A stretch of DNA of 64,000 bases from contig CM043944.1 of assembly GCA_014529385.2 (NCBI GenBank), forward strand, positions 59,138,268 through 59,202,267. The letters run 5' to 3'. The stretch's first letter is position 1, and each line of letters opens with the position of its first letter. The translations under genes were made by a program, and so were the position numbers. Source of the DNA: Adiantum capillus-veneris. Its lineage: Eukaryota > Streptophyta > Polypodiopsida > Polypodiales > Pteridaceae. Below, in pieces: positions 1 through 11,330 of the stretch. The notes below the pieces were generated by a model. That model ran no database searches. It was given only the letters and a program-made list of their open reading frames with translations, and was not told the DNA's origin.

Positions 1-95
1 CAATATGAAGAAACCCTCATGTGAGGTGTCCATTGGATTATTATATTTTTTGAAATTTTGTTCCACATTCAAAGGAGGTGTTGTCCAAATATTTT
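1..95. repeat. Upstream copy of the flank repeat seen again at 2.4 and 3.1 kb
   Basis: The segment carries the phrase CCTCATGTGAGGTGTCC followed by a TTTGAAATTTT stretch and a GTTGTCC end. The same block recurs near 2,430-2,515 and 3,115-3,190 behind the ParB-methyltransferase relic. Its presence on both sides of that relic suggests the gene sits inside a larger tandem or dispersed repeat unit. It may extend left of the window. Confidence 0.6.
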
Positions 96-139
96 CAAAG
101 ATTGATTGTGTATTTTATTGAAGGGAAACTTAAAGACCT

Positions 140-472
140 GCATGTCAACGTGCATGTTTAAAACCAATGTTTCATTAGAGTACCAAAATATATTGTTGTA
201 TTTCTAGAATTTATTTTTATGCACAAAAAAAGGTTCTAGTCATACATGTTACATGTTAGCGTGCATCTTTACAAGCAATGTTTTGTTGGAGATAGTATTT
301 ATTTTTTGTCTTCAATCTTTATTTTTTGTCTCCTCCAATGGACTATGTAAAGATTAAATTCTGTTTGAAACATTGCTTATAGACAGGCATGTTAACATTC
401 ATGTTTAGAGGCAAGTTTTCATTGCTTATACACATGCATGTTAAAGTTCATGTTTAGAGGCAATGTACAAAT
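140..472. repeat. Four degenerate copies of a ~37-bp motif
   Basis: A phrase of the type CATGTTAACGTGCATGTTTA, then an A/G-rich spacer and GCAATGTTTCATT, occurs near 141-177, 250-286, 384-422 and 437-470. Spacing is irregular and the copies differ by several bases. This is non-coding DNA just before the first recognisable exon of the ParB-methyltransferase relic. I cannot say whether it is an intron or a 5' flank. Confidence 0.5.
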
Positions 473-2025
473 TTTTTCAGATGTTGATTTTGTATTTTAT
501 TTGTAGTCCATCTCGTGGAAGATTAAAGAAAAGTCTACGTAATGAAAAGTCTACACAACCACTTGAAAGTAGTGAACAGGTGTCATCAGTGTCAGTAACA
601 GAAATGTCAAAGTGTCATGGCATTGAAGAGGAAGAGATTCACTCTGTGGATGTTGACCAAGGGTCTATGCACGAAATTGATGACACATTGGCTCCTGAAG
701 AAAACGAACTTCAAATTATCCCTTGGGAAATGCGAGATGAGGTAACTGCAGCAACAGAGATTGATGAGGAGCAAAATATTTTTATGCATAGAGGTGCCGA
801 TGTACTTCAGACCACACGTATGTTCAGTTGCTTCGATTGTCCTCCTATACCATTGTGTAGGTTGATTCCATATGCTAGAGTCAGAGGTTTAAGAGATGAT
901 TTAGGTGGATTAAAAACGGCTTTTGCAAGGGAAGGATATATGCAAGAAAAGGGAGCTTTCATTGTTTCACTTTGGACATTTAAGAGAGAGCAAACCATTG
1001 CTACAGGTAAGTTGAAGCTTCTTAAATTTGTTAAGTGAATTTCTATTTTAAAAATTCTTTTTGAATTCACTAATTTTGGTTTCTTGTTTTGAAGATGACA
1101 TCAAGGAATAGTGGGATCCTCTTTGGACAGAAATCAATGAGGAGTATGAGTTGGAGCTCAAAAGCCAACCAAGGTTTGCAGATCTGTCAGACCGCATGTT
1201 TTATGTTTGGGAGGGCAACCATCGCACGCTTGCATGGATGGATGGTTGCTCATTATGGCTTCTACTACAGGTATTTGTGTTGTGTTTGATTACTTGCATT
1301 AATATTATTTCATAATATCGGTAGTTTTTTCTTACAAGAACTTATGAATAGGAGAGGTTATTGGATGGGTGGAGAGGTTCTGTCATGCTTCACAGATGGT
1401 GGTACATCGTCGCATTATAGTGCTCCATCATAGTTCATATGGATATGTTGAGAGTTTATCTGGTCGAATTCAGGTATTGTTTTCACTTCAGTATTGTATA
1501 GTTTTGTTGAGGCTCTTTCTTCAATGTTTCTTCAATGTTGTGGTTTTGTAATTTGATTTGCAGTGCTAGTGCTCTATGTTACTTATGGTACACAGGATTG
1601 GGATGCAGCTAGCATGCTTTGTGGCTGAGATCACCACTATGTTCTCTCGCTTGGGTCTCCAGCCTTCAGATTCGTTCATGACACACCATTTTCCGGAGCC
1701 TTCCTTAGCTAGTAGATCAGGATCAGGGATGCCTTGGCGGGTTGAGATGCAGCGGAGCCAGGATTTTGTTGCAGCTTTTGTTGAGTTGCTTTGTCGACGT
1801 GGAGGTATTTGTTTGGAGCTTGGGTGTGGTATAACTCCCGTTTTGGTTGCATGCTTGTCATATGAACGAGCATGTGCTGCGCTTGACACCGATGAGTCTC
1901 TTATTAGAGACTATGTGGTTCCATTGCTTTGCCCTAAAAAGCGAAGCCGAGAGGAGGCATTTACCTCTCTAGATGTTGAGGATGAGGGTGACATGCCATC
2001 GCGTGTCGACCCTTATGATGACTAG
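463..2025 (+). pseudogene. ParB-like domain plus methyltransferase, locus 1 (four-exon relic)
   Basis: A model with exons at about 463 (or 508, after a TTTGTAG acceptor) to 1006, 1095-1270, 1352-1473 and 1596-2025 keeps one reading phase through three GT-AG introns. Exon 1 ends in a segment resembling the start of a ParB/sulfiredoxin-fold domain (P-L-C-R-L-I-P-Y...R-V-R-G). Exon 2 carries V-W-E-G-N-H-R, the ParB box II-like motif. Exon 4 carries a SAM-binding motif I (L-E-L-G-C-G-I-T-P-V-L), a downstream acidic D-T-D-E and a basic P-K-K-R-S-R, a possible nuclear signal. Order and sequence match the larger locus at 21.4-25.6 kb. Two in-frame TAG codons (1109-1111 and 1418-1420) break it, and no catalytic D/N/S-P-P-Y/F/W motif is visible. 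ParB-methylase pairing is known in bacteria and phages; the plant role is unknown. Confidence 0.6.
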
Positions 2026-2039
2026 TGAGACTTCGCTCC

Positions 2040-3375
2040 TACTACATTGACATTACTTTTGTGTTTTTTATCTTTATGTTGTGTTTAACTTTTTGGCATT
2101 TATGTATCTTGCGTAAGAATTATGTCTAATGTTATTAGATCCATAGATTAAATTTTGATTACATGCATAATAACTACATATACTTTTGTTTGTTTGTGGA
2201 AGTGCATTGCCGATTTATGCAGAGGCAGAGGCTCAAATAATGGCGAAGGAATTGAGATACGACTTTCGTATCTGTGAAGCGCGTCATAAACGCAATGTTT
2301 TCATTGATAACGAATGCGACTCTTCATAGAGTCTACGAATTATTAGCGAGTGCTTATGATGTAGAGTTTAAGTATTGACAAATGGACATATCATTCCTTC
2401 TATGATTTGAAAGTGAATATTTTGAAATCCTCATGTGAGGTGTCCATTGGACCATGGTTAGTTTGAAATTTTCTTCATTTTAAAAAGGAAGCTTTGTCCA
2501 ATTTTTTTTATGAAAGGCTCTTGTATTAATGATTTGACAACATAATTTGTATTATGGATAATACATAACATTGTGAATTGATGAGACGAATGCGACTCCT
2601 TCAAGAATCTAGAGAATTGTTGGCAAGTGTTTGTGATGTAGGGTTTAGTTATTAACAAATAAGATAGTGTTTGTGAAAATGTAGCTTATTGAGTTCATTT
2701 TCTTGTATTATGATTCACTTCTCTATTTTGTTTGCTCTGTGTTTTGGGTCTTTATGTTATGTTTCACTTTTTGGCATTTATGTATCTTGCGAAAGAATTA
2801 CGTTTAATGTTATTAATGAGATCCATACATTGAATTTTGAGTGCATGCATATTGACTACATTCACTTTTGCTTGTTTGTGGAAGTGCATTGCCGATCTAT
2901 GTAGAGGCAGTGGCTCAAAGGATGGCGAAGCAATTGTGATACGACTTTCATATCTATGAAATGCGTCATAAACGCAATGTTTTCATTAATGACGGATGCG
3001 GCTCTTCATAGAGTCTAGAATTATTATCGAGTGCTTATGATCTAGAGTTTAAGTATTGACAAATGGACATGTCATTCCTTGTATGATTTTGAAAGTGAAT
3101 ATTTTGAAATCCTCATGTGAGGTGTCCAATGGACCATGGTTAGTTTGAAATTTTTTTCATTTTACAAAGAAAACTTTGTCCATTTTTTATGGAATTATCT
3201 TGTATTAATGATTTGACAACGTAATTTGTGTTATGGATAAACATTAAGTCATTGATGAGACGAAAGCAACTCCTTAAAGAATTTAGAGAATTATTGGCAA
3301 GTAATTGTGATGTAGGGTTTAGTTATTAACAAATGGGATAGTGTTTGTAATACTATAACTTGTTGAGTTCGAGGA
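2040..3375. repeat. 678-bp tandem duplication with an internal half-repeat
   Basis: The block around TTTTTGGCATTTATGTATCT at about 2090 recurs at about 2768, and similarity continues until about 2,700 and 3,370, giving a period of 678 bp. Inside each unit a phrase of about 85 bp beginning GAATGCGACTC (2308 and 2588 in unit 1) appears twice in diverged form, so an older half-unit duplication preceded the larger one. There is no coding potential. It is the 3' flank of the ParB-methyltransferase relic. Confidence 0.75.
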
Positions 3376-3446
3376 GATTTGTTTGCTCTTCTTAATTTGT
3401 TTGCTCGGATTTGTGTTTGCTCGGAAAATGTCACTCGGGGTATGGT

Positions 3447-3745
3447 AAGACTCGGGCACCACATTTAGCATGCATATCTACCAAAGCATTGCCAAGCACA
3501 ACATTTCTCCAGTAGCCCTTGACTAACATAATCATCGTGAATTTCGTTGCCCGTATCAACATCTTGTATAATGCCACATGCCTTAGATGTAGGTATAGGT
3601 GATTGCATTCGCCGAAAGGCATTCCCTTCACATTCGGTTAGAACTTCACTGAGATTATTTGCCACAACCTTAACAACATCCAGTAGCCCCTAAGTGACAA
3701 TATCATCTCGAATTTCATTGCTCATATCAATGTCTTGAATAATGC
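3447..3745 (-). pseudogene. PPR repeat fragment
   Basis: Read on the minus strand, the segment shows pieces of two PLS-type PPR repeats: A-C-G-I-I-Q-D-V-D-T-G, then I-H-D-D-Y-V-S-Q-G-L-L, and after a frameshift N-V-V-L-G-N-A-L-V-D-M-H-A-K-C-G-A. A second upstream copy (G-I-I-Q-D-I-D-M-S) lies at about 3,660-3,745. The wording is that of the 937-codon PPR gene at 15.6-18.5 kb. It is frameshifted and only about 300 bp long, so it is a dead fragment, possibly moved by a retroelement or left from a larger PPR gene. Confidence 0.75.
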
Positions 3746-3749
3746 CACA

Positions 3750-4400
3750 AATTCATACAGCTCATCAATGTTGGCAACTGACACCAGCCTTAAGCCGTAT
3801 AATCTCATCAACCCGGACTTTGTTGGACGAACCGTAAATTCCTGTGGACTTCTCAAGCTGCATAGAACGCATACAAACCTTGTTGAGGCTGTAAAATTTT
3901 CAGATGGCAGACCGATCGAGGCGACCGACCTTGCACAAAACTGGCCCCCAGGGAAACGTAAATTGGTTATAACTTGGCAGCCCAAACTCTGATTGATGAT
4001 TTGAAAAGACCAACGTGCTCCACAAAGTGAGCACTTTAGCCCCATGTATTCACTTCATTTTGTCCCCTCAGTTGCAGTTGCCCAATCCGGTAGAGATTTG
4101 CAATTGACTCAAACTTCAAACTGCCATAACTTTTTCATCGTAGCTCCAATTGATGAGCCATAAAGACAGGCTGGTAGAACACTTCAAGCACTGTAGTTCT
4201 AGATCATAAACTCCCATATGTGCTCACTTCAAGCATATTCGTTTTTAGCATCATTAAGGCATCTATTGGCCCTTTAAAACCGCATTTGGCATACATTAAC
4301 CATAAAAAGTTTGTTATCAAGCCTTGAACACTAATCATTAATCAAGAAAGCTTCAAATAAGCTCAACGTGCATCTTTCTGGTATCTTTCTTAGCATGGGA
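3750..4400. other. No gene seen; probable old repeat DNA
   Basis: Short open frames exist but none has recognisable composition or motifs. The stretch lies between a PPR fragment and a gypsy remnant and reads like decayed retroelement non-coding sequence. Confidence 0.4.
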
Positions 4401-4439
4401 GCGGAGCTGCACGATAGCGGCTCCACAACAGAGGGACGC

Positions 4440-4812
4440 GAGGAGATCAAGATGCATGGGTGGGTCAACTTCTTACTTTAGCTGAGCTTGAGTGGAAAAG
4501 AGAAGCATCTTACGACTGCTACAAGAGGAAAGCTATGCAAGCAAAGGAAAATCTTGATAAGAAGGTTAAAGACAAGGGTATCGAGGAAGGTGGGTTGGTG
4601 TTACGGTATGACAATTGACTTGACAATAGGTTTGATGCTAAATTCAATACCAGATGGTAAGGTATGTGGTCAAAAAATATTTTAATTCAAGTTACTATCA
4701 GCTCATGGATTTAGATAGCAAGGAGCATCCTAAGAAGGTGAATGGGTATCAACTAAAGCCCTACTTGAGTCGCACTCTACCAAAGGATCTGCAAGAGCAT
4801 CACCAATAAGCT
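4440..4812 (+). mobile_element. Ty3/gypsy pol C-terminal remnant (integrase tail)
   Basis: The plus strand encodes a broken integrase tail: L-A-E-L-E-W-K-R-E-A-S-Y-D, then L-D-K-K-V-K-D-K-G-I and L-V-L-R-Y-D-N followed by D-N-R-F-D-A-K-F-N-T-R-W. After a frameshift come Y-Y-Q-L-M-D-L-D and V-N-G-Y-Q-L-K-P-Y. This order, a linker helix, then LVLRYD and the GPY-like module ending in LKPY, is typical of Ty3/gypsy integrase C-termini. Internal stops (TGA in the DN-LDN segment, TAG after the RW) and the frameshift show it is dead. A purine run and possible LTR start follow at about 4,980. Confidence 0.75.
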
Positions 4813-4979
4813 ATATCATCATGTAAGTCTTGTAGTTTGATTTGTGTCAGTAGTTCAAGACAAGGAGAAGAAGAACTAAAAAATGATTACTTATTTGAGG
4901 CACAAAACATCGCAAATAGCTTGGAGCCACTCTCATTGGAAAAGATTCCTTATGATGGTACATGAATGTACCATCATCT

Positions 4980-5165
4980 TGGGGGAGGGCTAATGATAGC
5001 CGGTTTTTTGGCTATCCAGAATTGCCATAGTGAGCTACCTCACCCTATCAAAATCACCCAAACATTGTGTCCATCCCTACCTTTTCATTGTACATAGGCG
5101 TGTGTGAGTTAGGGGACTTCTCCGATATCTCCTTAAAACCCTCAGCTAGCTAGTTATGGGGCTAG
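4980..5165 (+). mobile_element. Polypurine tract and start of an LTR
   Basis: A purine run CTTGGGGGAGGGC is followed by TGATAGCCGG at 4994. Polypurine tract then TG is the usual junction at the 3' LTR, and it lies about 170 bp after the gypsy integrase tail in the same orientation. I cannot find a matching 5' LTR or the 3' end of this LTR in the window. Confidence 0.45.
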
Positions 5166-6600
5166 TTGAGCCAAAATAAATAAATAAAAACAAAAAATAA
5201 AAATATATTATGACCCATTTGTGTGTAAATATTTCATTGTCTATAGGACCTAAATATAGGATTTTTATTATACTTAATTTGATATTTATTTAAATATTTC
5301 TACTTAGGTGTGCGTTATTTACCTATGTTATACTCACATTACCACTTTCTTACCAGTGTATTTACTCTTTATTATATAAATAAATATTTTCATACAAGCC
5401 TCTGTAAATCTTGGTGTGAACCACTCCGAGAAAAAATCACAAAAATACCTTTCACCCAGTCATTCCCTTTACTAAATCACATTTTTTTTACATGCATTCT
5501 TCTTTACTTCTTGTAAATAGTCTTAAATTAATTTAAAAAATGAGGAACCCATCATTTGATTCCTTAGATTTTCATATATTTATTTTTTATATTTTATATT
5601 TATATACAGCTGATGTTATTTTAGATTCCACGAATTCTTTATATACTAACCTGTTTTTTTCATCATGTTTGTGAATAATCATAATCCATGCATATTTTCA
5701 GATCCTCAAGAATCTATTAGGTCATGCTCTTATACAAGGAGGGGCTCACTCTTGGAGGATTATGCAAATTCAGAAAAAGGGGGGCCACTGAAGACATTTT
5801 TAGGAGGAAAAACATGTATTTTGGTGAGATTTTTGGCATCCACCTCTACTCCGAATTTGAGGATGTATCCAAAATGAAAAATTTAGCTCACAAGTTGAAT
5901 ACTCACCTCAACTTTTTTCATAATTTTTGGAGCTGCTACACCGGTGCGATATGATCTTTTTGGTGGGCCCCAGTCTGCCCACTTTTTCTCACAAGTCACC
6001 CTAGTCTTCTCTCACTTCCCTTCACACTTCCACACATACACACACACTCATGCCTATCCATCTCTCACTCTAACCTGCACCTTCCATGGTTTTTCTCACT
6101 CTCTTCACTATTAACCTCCCCTCTCACCTCCATTAGCTCTCATATAAACTCTACAGGTACATACATCATCTCTATACCTCTCTCTATTACCTCTAAATCA
6201 CAATTTCTTTTTACCTCTTCTCTATATACATAAAATTCAGCATGTAAAACCATGCTTACGTCTGCTAATTGGGGATTCGCATCAACTAACATTAGCATTT
6301 TCATCATGGTGATTCAACCTTGGTGATGACGACGTAAGAAGAGACGAAGAGGAGGAGGATCGGCGGTCATTTTTGAGAACCTACACAAGTAAGTTCAAAA
6401 CTTCTTCAAAGCTTCACCATCACAAGGATTCCCTCACTTAATTCACCCATCTTCCTTCAACCATCCACCTCATTCTACCCATTGTAATATATCATTAACG
6501 TTTTAGTGATTATTAACACTAACCACTAACTTACTAGCACAAAACATCCATTGACCTAACCATAAAAGGCACCTCACCTCAAGACATGTACATAGGATAA
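5166..6600. other. AT-rich stretch without a recognisable gene
   Basis: Only short meaningless open frames are present. A pyrimidine-rich, CACTCTC-type region runs from about 5,985 to 6,240. It may belong to the LTR that starts at 4994, but I see no repeat partner to prove it. Confidence 0.4.
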
Positions 6601-6603
6601 AAT

Positions 6604-6606
<3 letters not shown>

Positions 6607-6673
<67 letters not shown>
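6607..6673. repeat. (TC)n microsatellite
   Basis: About 33 uninterrupted TC dinucleotides. Confidence 0.98.
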
Positions 6674-6675
<2 letters not shown>

Positions 6676-6779
6676 ATTACCTGTATAATTTCACCCTATC
6701 TACCATCAATATTTCCTCTCTCTTGAGCCCACATCCATGACTCAAGCAGACAAAGAAGGCCCGCAATGTTTTGATATTT

Positions 6780-7680
6780 TAAAAGAAATCATAATCTTGA
6801 TTTGTTAACTTGTAAATTAGGATTTCCAATAATCTTAATTAGGGGTCTCCAATCTATAAATAGGCCCTTATCCTTCTTGTAAAACCATTTCCAATATCTC
6901 ACATAGCATCCCAACACTCTATGTGTGAGGAGAGACTTAGGCCACCCTATAAATTTCACTTTTGGTGTGAGAGAAACTTTCAAGCTACACATTGCAAGTG
7001 AGAGAGTGTGAGTTCAAAATCTCAAACCACTATTGTATATGTTCTTCCATCATCAATAAATTGAGGTTTGGTGCATCAAAGGCGTGATTCAGCGTTCAAA
7101 TCTTTATCATTCCACTTGTGCAACATGGTTTGGTTAATTCAAAGTGACTTGTGTAGTTTAAGTTTCTATCATTAGATCTTGTTTGAGAAATTGTTTTAGT
7201 TTGTTTTCATTGCCAATTTTGTGTCCATTGTAAGAGGGTATTGTGGTGAGAGGTCTCCAAACACCCTAAGACAATGTTTAGCATTCACAAAGCATTGAGT
7301 TAGTTTTGTACAAGCTCTACGATAGCATCATTGCAAACCATCTCTATTTGCAAGTCACAAACAAGGTATTACGCAAGTTCCATTCCTCTCTCTCCCCCTT
7401 TGCTCTAGCTCTCTCTTGCATGTGTGTCTTGGTGTGAGATTGTTTGTGTGGTTTTTGTTGCACCTCCTCTTGGTCGTGACAAGATCTCTCTTGTGTCCTA
7501 GTTCGCATTCTATAACTAGGTGGTGTCCCTTCACTTGTGTGGTGTGGGTTTGTTGTTGCTGTTTCTTACTTGTGGTTGCCCCATCCCCAATTGAGTAGCA
7601 CAGGATCCTTGAGGGGTGTTTAGAGGTCACCTCTCTTGTTGCCCGCTCCGGACCGCCTCAATACTTATCAAATAGAATAT
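6780..7680 (+). other. LTR-like segment with TATA box, no coding sequence
   Basis: CTATAAATAGG at 6854-6864 is a strong plant TATA box. About 150 bp later the text becomes rich in short T/G words, as in the R-U5 part of plant LTRs. No LTR partner or primer site was found, so a solo LTR or a host promoter are both possible. No protein signal is visible downstream before 8.1 kb. Confidence 0.35.
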
Positions 7681-8094
7681 GCGGAAATTTCTACATTGTG
7701 ACTCCACCATGCTGTGTATTCTCTCTTCTCTTCCACAACACGCACTACGCTTGCATCACTCTTGCAAGGTTCTTCAATATTTCCCATGCTAATATAAGCT
7801 ACAATGATGTGTAGATCCCAAATGCATTTTTTTCCCATTGGGTTTTTTTGTTTTGGTTATTCAAGTGTTAGACCCTAAGCTAGATTCCTTACCTATCTTT
7901 TACTCTTGTGCATTAAATAATGAGCACGCTAGCCAGTGTACTATTACAACAAAATGTTGCAACACCACCTTGCACTTCAAAGATTTACACAAATTCAGAC
8001 CTACAAGATGGTACAAAAACTAGGGACATCGATAAACGATATATCCAACAATGAAGACATCACATCTGATCAACAACCTTCCAACCTCTAGAAT

Positions 8095-8646
8095 TGAAAG
8101 GGGAGAATGTTAAGTGATACAATTATAGTTAATAGTATTGCTACAGGCCCAAGCACCCTAACAATTGTAGGTCAAGGATAGATACAAAGAGGCAACAAGG
8201 ATTGGATGTTCACATTTTCCTAATATGGCTTTTTATTGTAATTTTCCAATCAATTTTCAACCATTGTAATGATAATGTTGAGGTACGGTCCAATGAGAGC
8301 TCCACAATGTAAAGATAATTCAATTAGTGTGCCTAGGTAGCTGATATAGCTAGTGTGGAGCCCTAAATGTAATTTTTACAATCAATTTCTAGACATTGTA
8401 ATGGTTATGAGGTGCGGGCTCAATGAGAGTTCCAAGTTTTAAAGATGATATCGATTAGTATGCCTAGGTAGTTGATATAGCTGATGTGGAGCCTCTCCTT
8501 CATCTTCTTCTCCATCTTCTCGTATATTCACATCCATATTTCCAATAGGTCAAACAAGCTTAGTTTTTATTATCTTTTTTGCTTGTGTTCTTGATATAGC
8601 TATTGTTTACTACATGCCTATTTAAAAAAATCTCACCCCTTACAAT
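8095..8646 (+). mobile_element. Older LTR-like sequence interrupted by the copia element
   Basis: The purine run AAAGGGGAGAA is followed by TGTTAAGTGATAC at 8108, a typical polypurine tract and LTR-start junction. The sequence runs into the target site of the Ty1/copia element at 8642-8646 and appears to resume after 13,429. The partner LTR was not seen, and the coding region to its left is unrecognisable. Confidence 0.4.
8235..8505. repeat. 131-bp imperfect tandem duplication
   Basis: The phrase CAATGAGAG-TCCA...GCCTAGGTAG-TGATATAGCT-TGTGGAGCC occurs twice, with GCCTAGGTAG at 8331 and GCCTAGGTA at 8462. It lies inside the older LTR-like segment. Confidence 0.75.
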
Positions 8647-8873
8647 TGTTACCATATACATGTGGTAGTGATGTGTGTGAACACACTAGGACCGTCGGGG
8701 CATTTTTTCCCTCTTTAGGAGGTTTTTTCCCCCGTGCATTGTATATACGTCCATCACTCTAGAGCTATCTATCTTTCCATTGCACACTAAGTAACACACT
8801 CTCTATTGTGTGCCTTGAGCTTCCTTCGTCTTCTCCAAGCTGTGTGTGTTTCATTGCAACCCTAATTTCAACA
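8647..8873 (+). repeat. 5' LTR of the copia element
   Basis: Runs from TGTTACC to CAACA and matches 13198-13424 with 8 substitutions and no indel. It contains the TGTATATAC box and a GT-rich end. Confidence 0.97.
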
Positions 8874-8875
8874 AT

Positions 8876-8890
8876 TGGTATCAGAGCAGG
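8876..8890 (+). other. Primer binding site (initiator tRNA-Met)
   Basis: TGGTATCAGAGCAGG lies two bases after the 5' LTR and is complementary to the 3' end of plant initiator tRNA-Met, the usual copia primer. Confidence 0.95.
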
Positions 8891-9194
8891 TCACGTCCTC
8901 TCGGGCTTAGTCGCCAGCTCCTCCAGCACACGCCTGCTCACTTTCTCCGATTTCAGTGAGCTTTGGCAAGCGTTCGCAGGGCGAAAAATATTTTGGGCTC
9001 ATTTCGGCTTCCATTTCCACTACAGGCAGTACTGCACAGGCTATTTTTTCATTTTGTGCAAAATTTCTGTCAGTGCCATTTACTGCATAACATGTGCCTT
9101 ATAGTCTTCTACGGTTTGTGCTATATAGCACAGATTGTTCCTGCTCCGTTTCTCCTATTTTCGGGTAGTTTTCACATCAGGTGCAACATTTACC

Positions 9195-10751
9195 ATGGCT
9201 GACAACAACAACACAGATGTGTTCAAGATGTTTGCTGCTGAGGACAGGTTGGATGGGGACAACTACCCTATGTGGGCTTATATGATGCAACATGTTCTTG
9301 TGTCAAAGGGTGTCTGGAACACTGTGTAGGGCATTGATGTACGTCCTGGTTCTGAGGATGTAGGCGATGTTGAGGATGTTGCAGGTCTTGCTGCAAGGAT
9401 TACAGCTGTTAGAGTTGTTTTGCCTATAGCAGAACAAGCTCGTTGGGATGTTAAGGATGCGCAGGCTCATGCATTGATTGTGTTGTTTGTGAAGCGCACC
9501 ATTGTTCCTCACATCCGTTCAGCAAAATCTGCAAAGCAGGCTTGGGATATTCTAGTAGGTCTTTATGCAAGCCGCAATGAGGCTAAAATTGCTTTGCTAC
9601 GTAAAGAGCTGCAGTCGAAGATTATGCATGAGGAAGATGATATGGACACTTTCCTTGCTAGTGTCAAGGATATCAATGAGCAACTTATTTCTGCAGGTGA
9701 AGTTATTTCAGACAGTTCCCTTGTGTAGACTGTTCTTGATGTCTTACCAGATTCTTACCAGACTTTTGCTAGTAATTGGAGACTTATGAGCCAAGGAAAT
9801 CCAGAAGTTGTCAAGTTTGATGCATTATGCACATTGCTGTTGCAAGAGTCACTTTCCAGAAAAAATAGGACTAGACAGCGTGCAGTTGAACAGGCTTTTA
9901 TTGCTTCTCAAAGAAAGGGTGGTACCAGCAATGCAGCCACTTCTTATGGTTCTTCTCCAAGTGGCAAAAATTATGTTCCTAATGCTTCTGTTGGCAGCAA
10001 TTCATCTGGAAATTCTGGTGATAAGGGCAAAAAGAAGATGCGTTGCCATTATTGTAAAGCCAATGATCACTTGATCAAGTCGTGTCCTAAGTTGAAGGCC
10101 AAAGAGGCTAATAGGAAAGAGGGTGGTTCCACTACAAATGCATCCATTGTTGAGTCTTCTGTGAAAGGAGACTGTGTTGCTGATGTTGATGCAGAATGGG
10201 CTTTTAGCGCAGAGTGCACTTACAATCTTGTTGTCCATGATGCATGCTTGTCAGTTGCTGCAAATTCACATGTGTGGTATTTCGACAGTGGTGCAACAAA
10301 GCACATTACCTCACATCGTGAATTTTTTACCTCTCTTGAGTCTGTCCCTCATGGGAATTCAGTCACTTGTGCCAACAACGCCTCTTATCCAGTTCAGGGA
10401 GTTGGAAATATTGTGCTCACTGCTACTAATGGCAGTTCCTTCACACTTGTTGATGCACTTTATGTACCTGGGATCAAGAAGAATCTCTTATCTGTATCCG
10501 CACTTGCTAGACTTGGACTTGTAGTCAAATTTGTGGATGACCGATGTACAGTTCATGATCTCAGTTGTGGTGATGAAATTGTTGCATCTGGCCTTTTGTG
10601 CCGTGGGCTTTATAAGCTCACTTTGTATGACAAGTGTAGACAAAATTTTGCAAATGTTGTTGCAGATTCAAGGGCTATTTCAGATGCAAAACTTTGGCAT
10701 GCACGTTTTGGTCATCTGAATTTTGCTAGTTTGCTGTTTGCAGAAAGCTGA
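9195..10751 (+). pseudogene. copia gag and protease region with two TAG stops
   Basis: From the ATG at 9195 one frame encodes gag (M-A-D-N-N-N-T-D-V-F), interrupted by TAG at 9327-9329 and 9726-9728. It continues to a zinc knuckle C-H-Y-C-K-A-N-D-H-L-I-K-S-C (CX2CX4HX4C) near 10,042-10,083 and the protease active site D-S-G-A near 10,285. The frame breaks at about 10,735 by a one-base shift just before the integrase H..C zinc region. Gag forms the particle and binds RNA; the protease cuts the polyprotein. The TAG codons sit where glutamine is plausible, as from CAG. Confidence 0.93.
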
Positions 10752-11330
10752 TATGGTTGCTTCTTTTCCGCCTCTTGAAGCACCTGTCAAACATGTTTGT
10801 GAAGGCTGTATTTTGGGTAAGATGCAGCGTTCTAAACTTCCAAAGGATGGTTCAGTTCGGGCCACATGCAGGTTGCAGCTTGTGCATAGTGATGTTTGTG
10901 GGCCCATGCAAACTCCGTCCTTGGGCGATTACCTGTACTTCATGAATTTCATTGATGATTACTCCAGGCATGCATGGGTATTTCCGCTTAAAGAGAAGTC
11001 TGAAGTTTTTATGTGCTTCAAACAATTTTTGGCTATGGCTGAAAGTGTCTCGAAATGTACTATGGGCACCCTCCATTCTGATCGAGGGGGGGAGTATATG
11101 TCTCATGAATATAATTTAATGCATTTCTGGCTAGTCGTGGGATAAAACACCAATGTACAGTGCCTTATACACCTCAGCAAAATGGTGTTGCTGAGAGGAA
11201 AAACAGGTCACTGACGGAAATGGCACGATGTATGGTCAAAAGTCAAGCTTTGCCGCATTCTTTTTGGCTTGAGGCCATCATGTGTGCCACTTATGTACTT
11301 AACAGGTGTCATGTACTAGAGACAGTAATG
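10736..11330 (+). pseudogene. copia integrase, frameshifted and truncated
   Basis: After the frameshift the sequence gives H-V-C-E-G-C-I-L-G-K-M (zinc region), then H-S-D-V-C-G-P-M (first Asp) and T-L-H-S-D-R-G-G-E-Y-M (second Asp). After another shift near 11,130 it gives P-Y-T-P-Q-Q-N-G-V-A-E-R-K-N-R, which holds the catalytic Glu. The DD35E triad is therefore recognisable across two frames. Similarity stops at L-N-R-C-H near 11,310 and the rest of the integrase C-terminus is missing. Confidence 0.92.
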
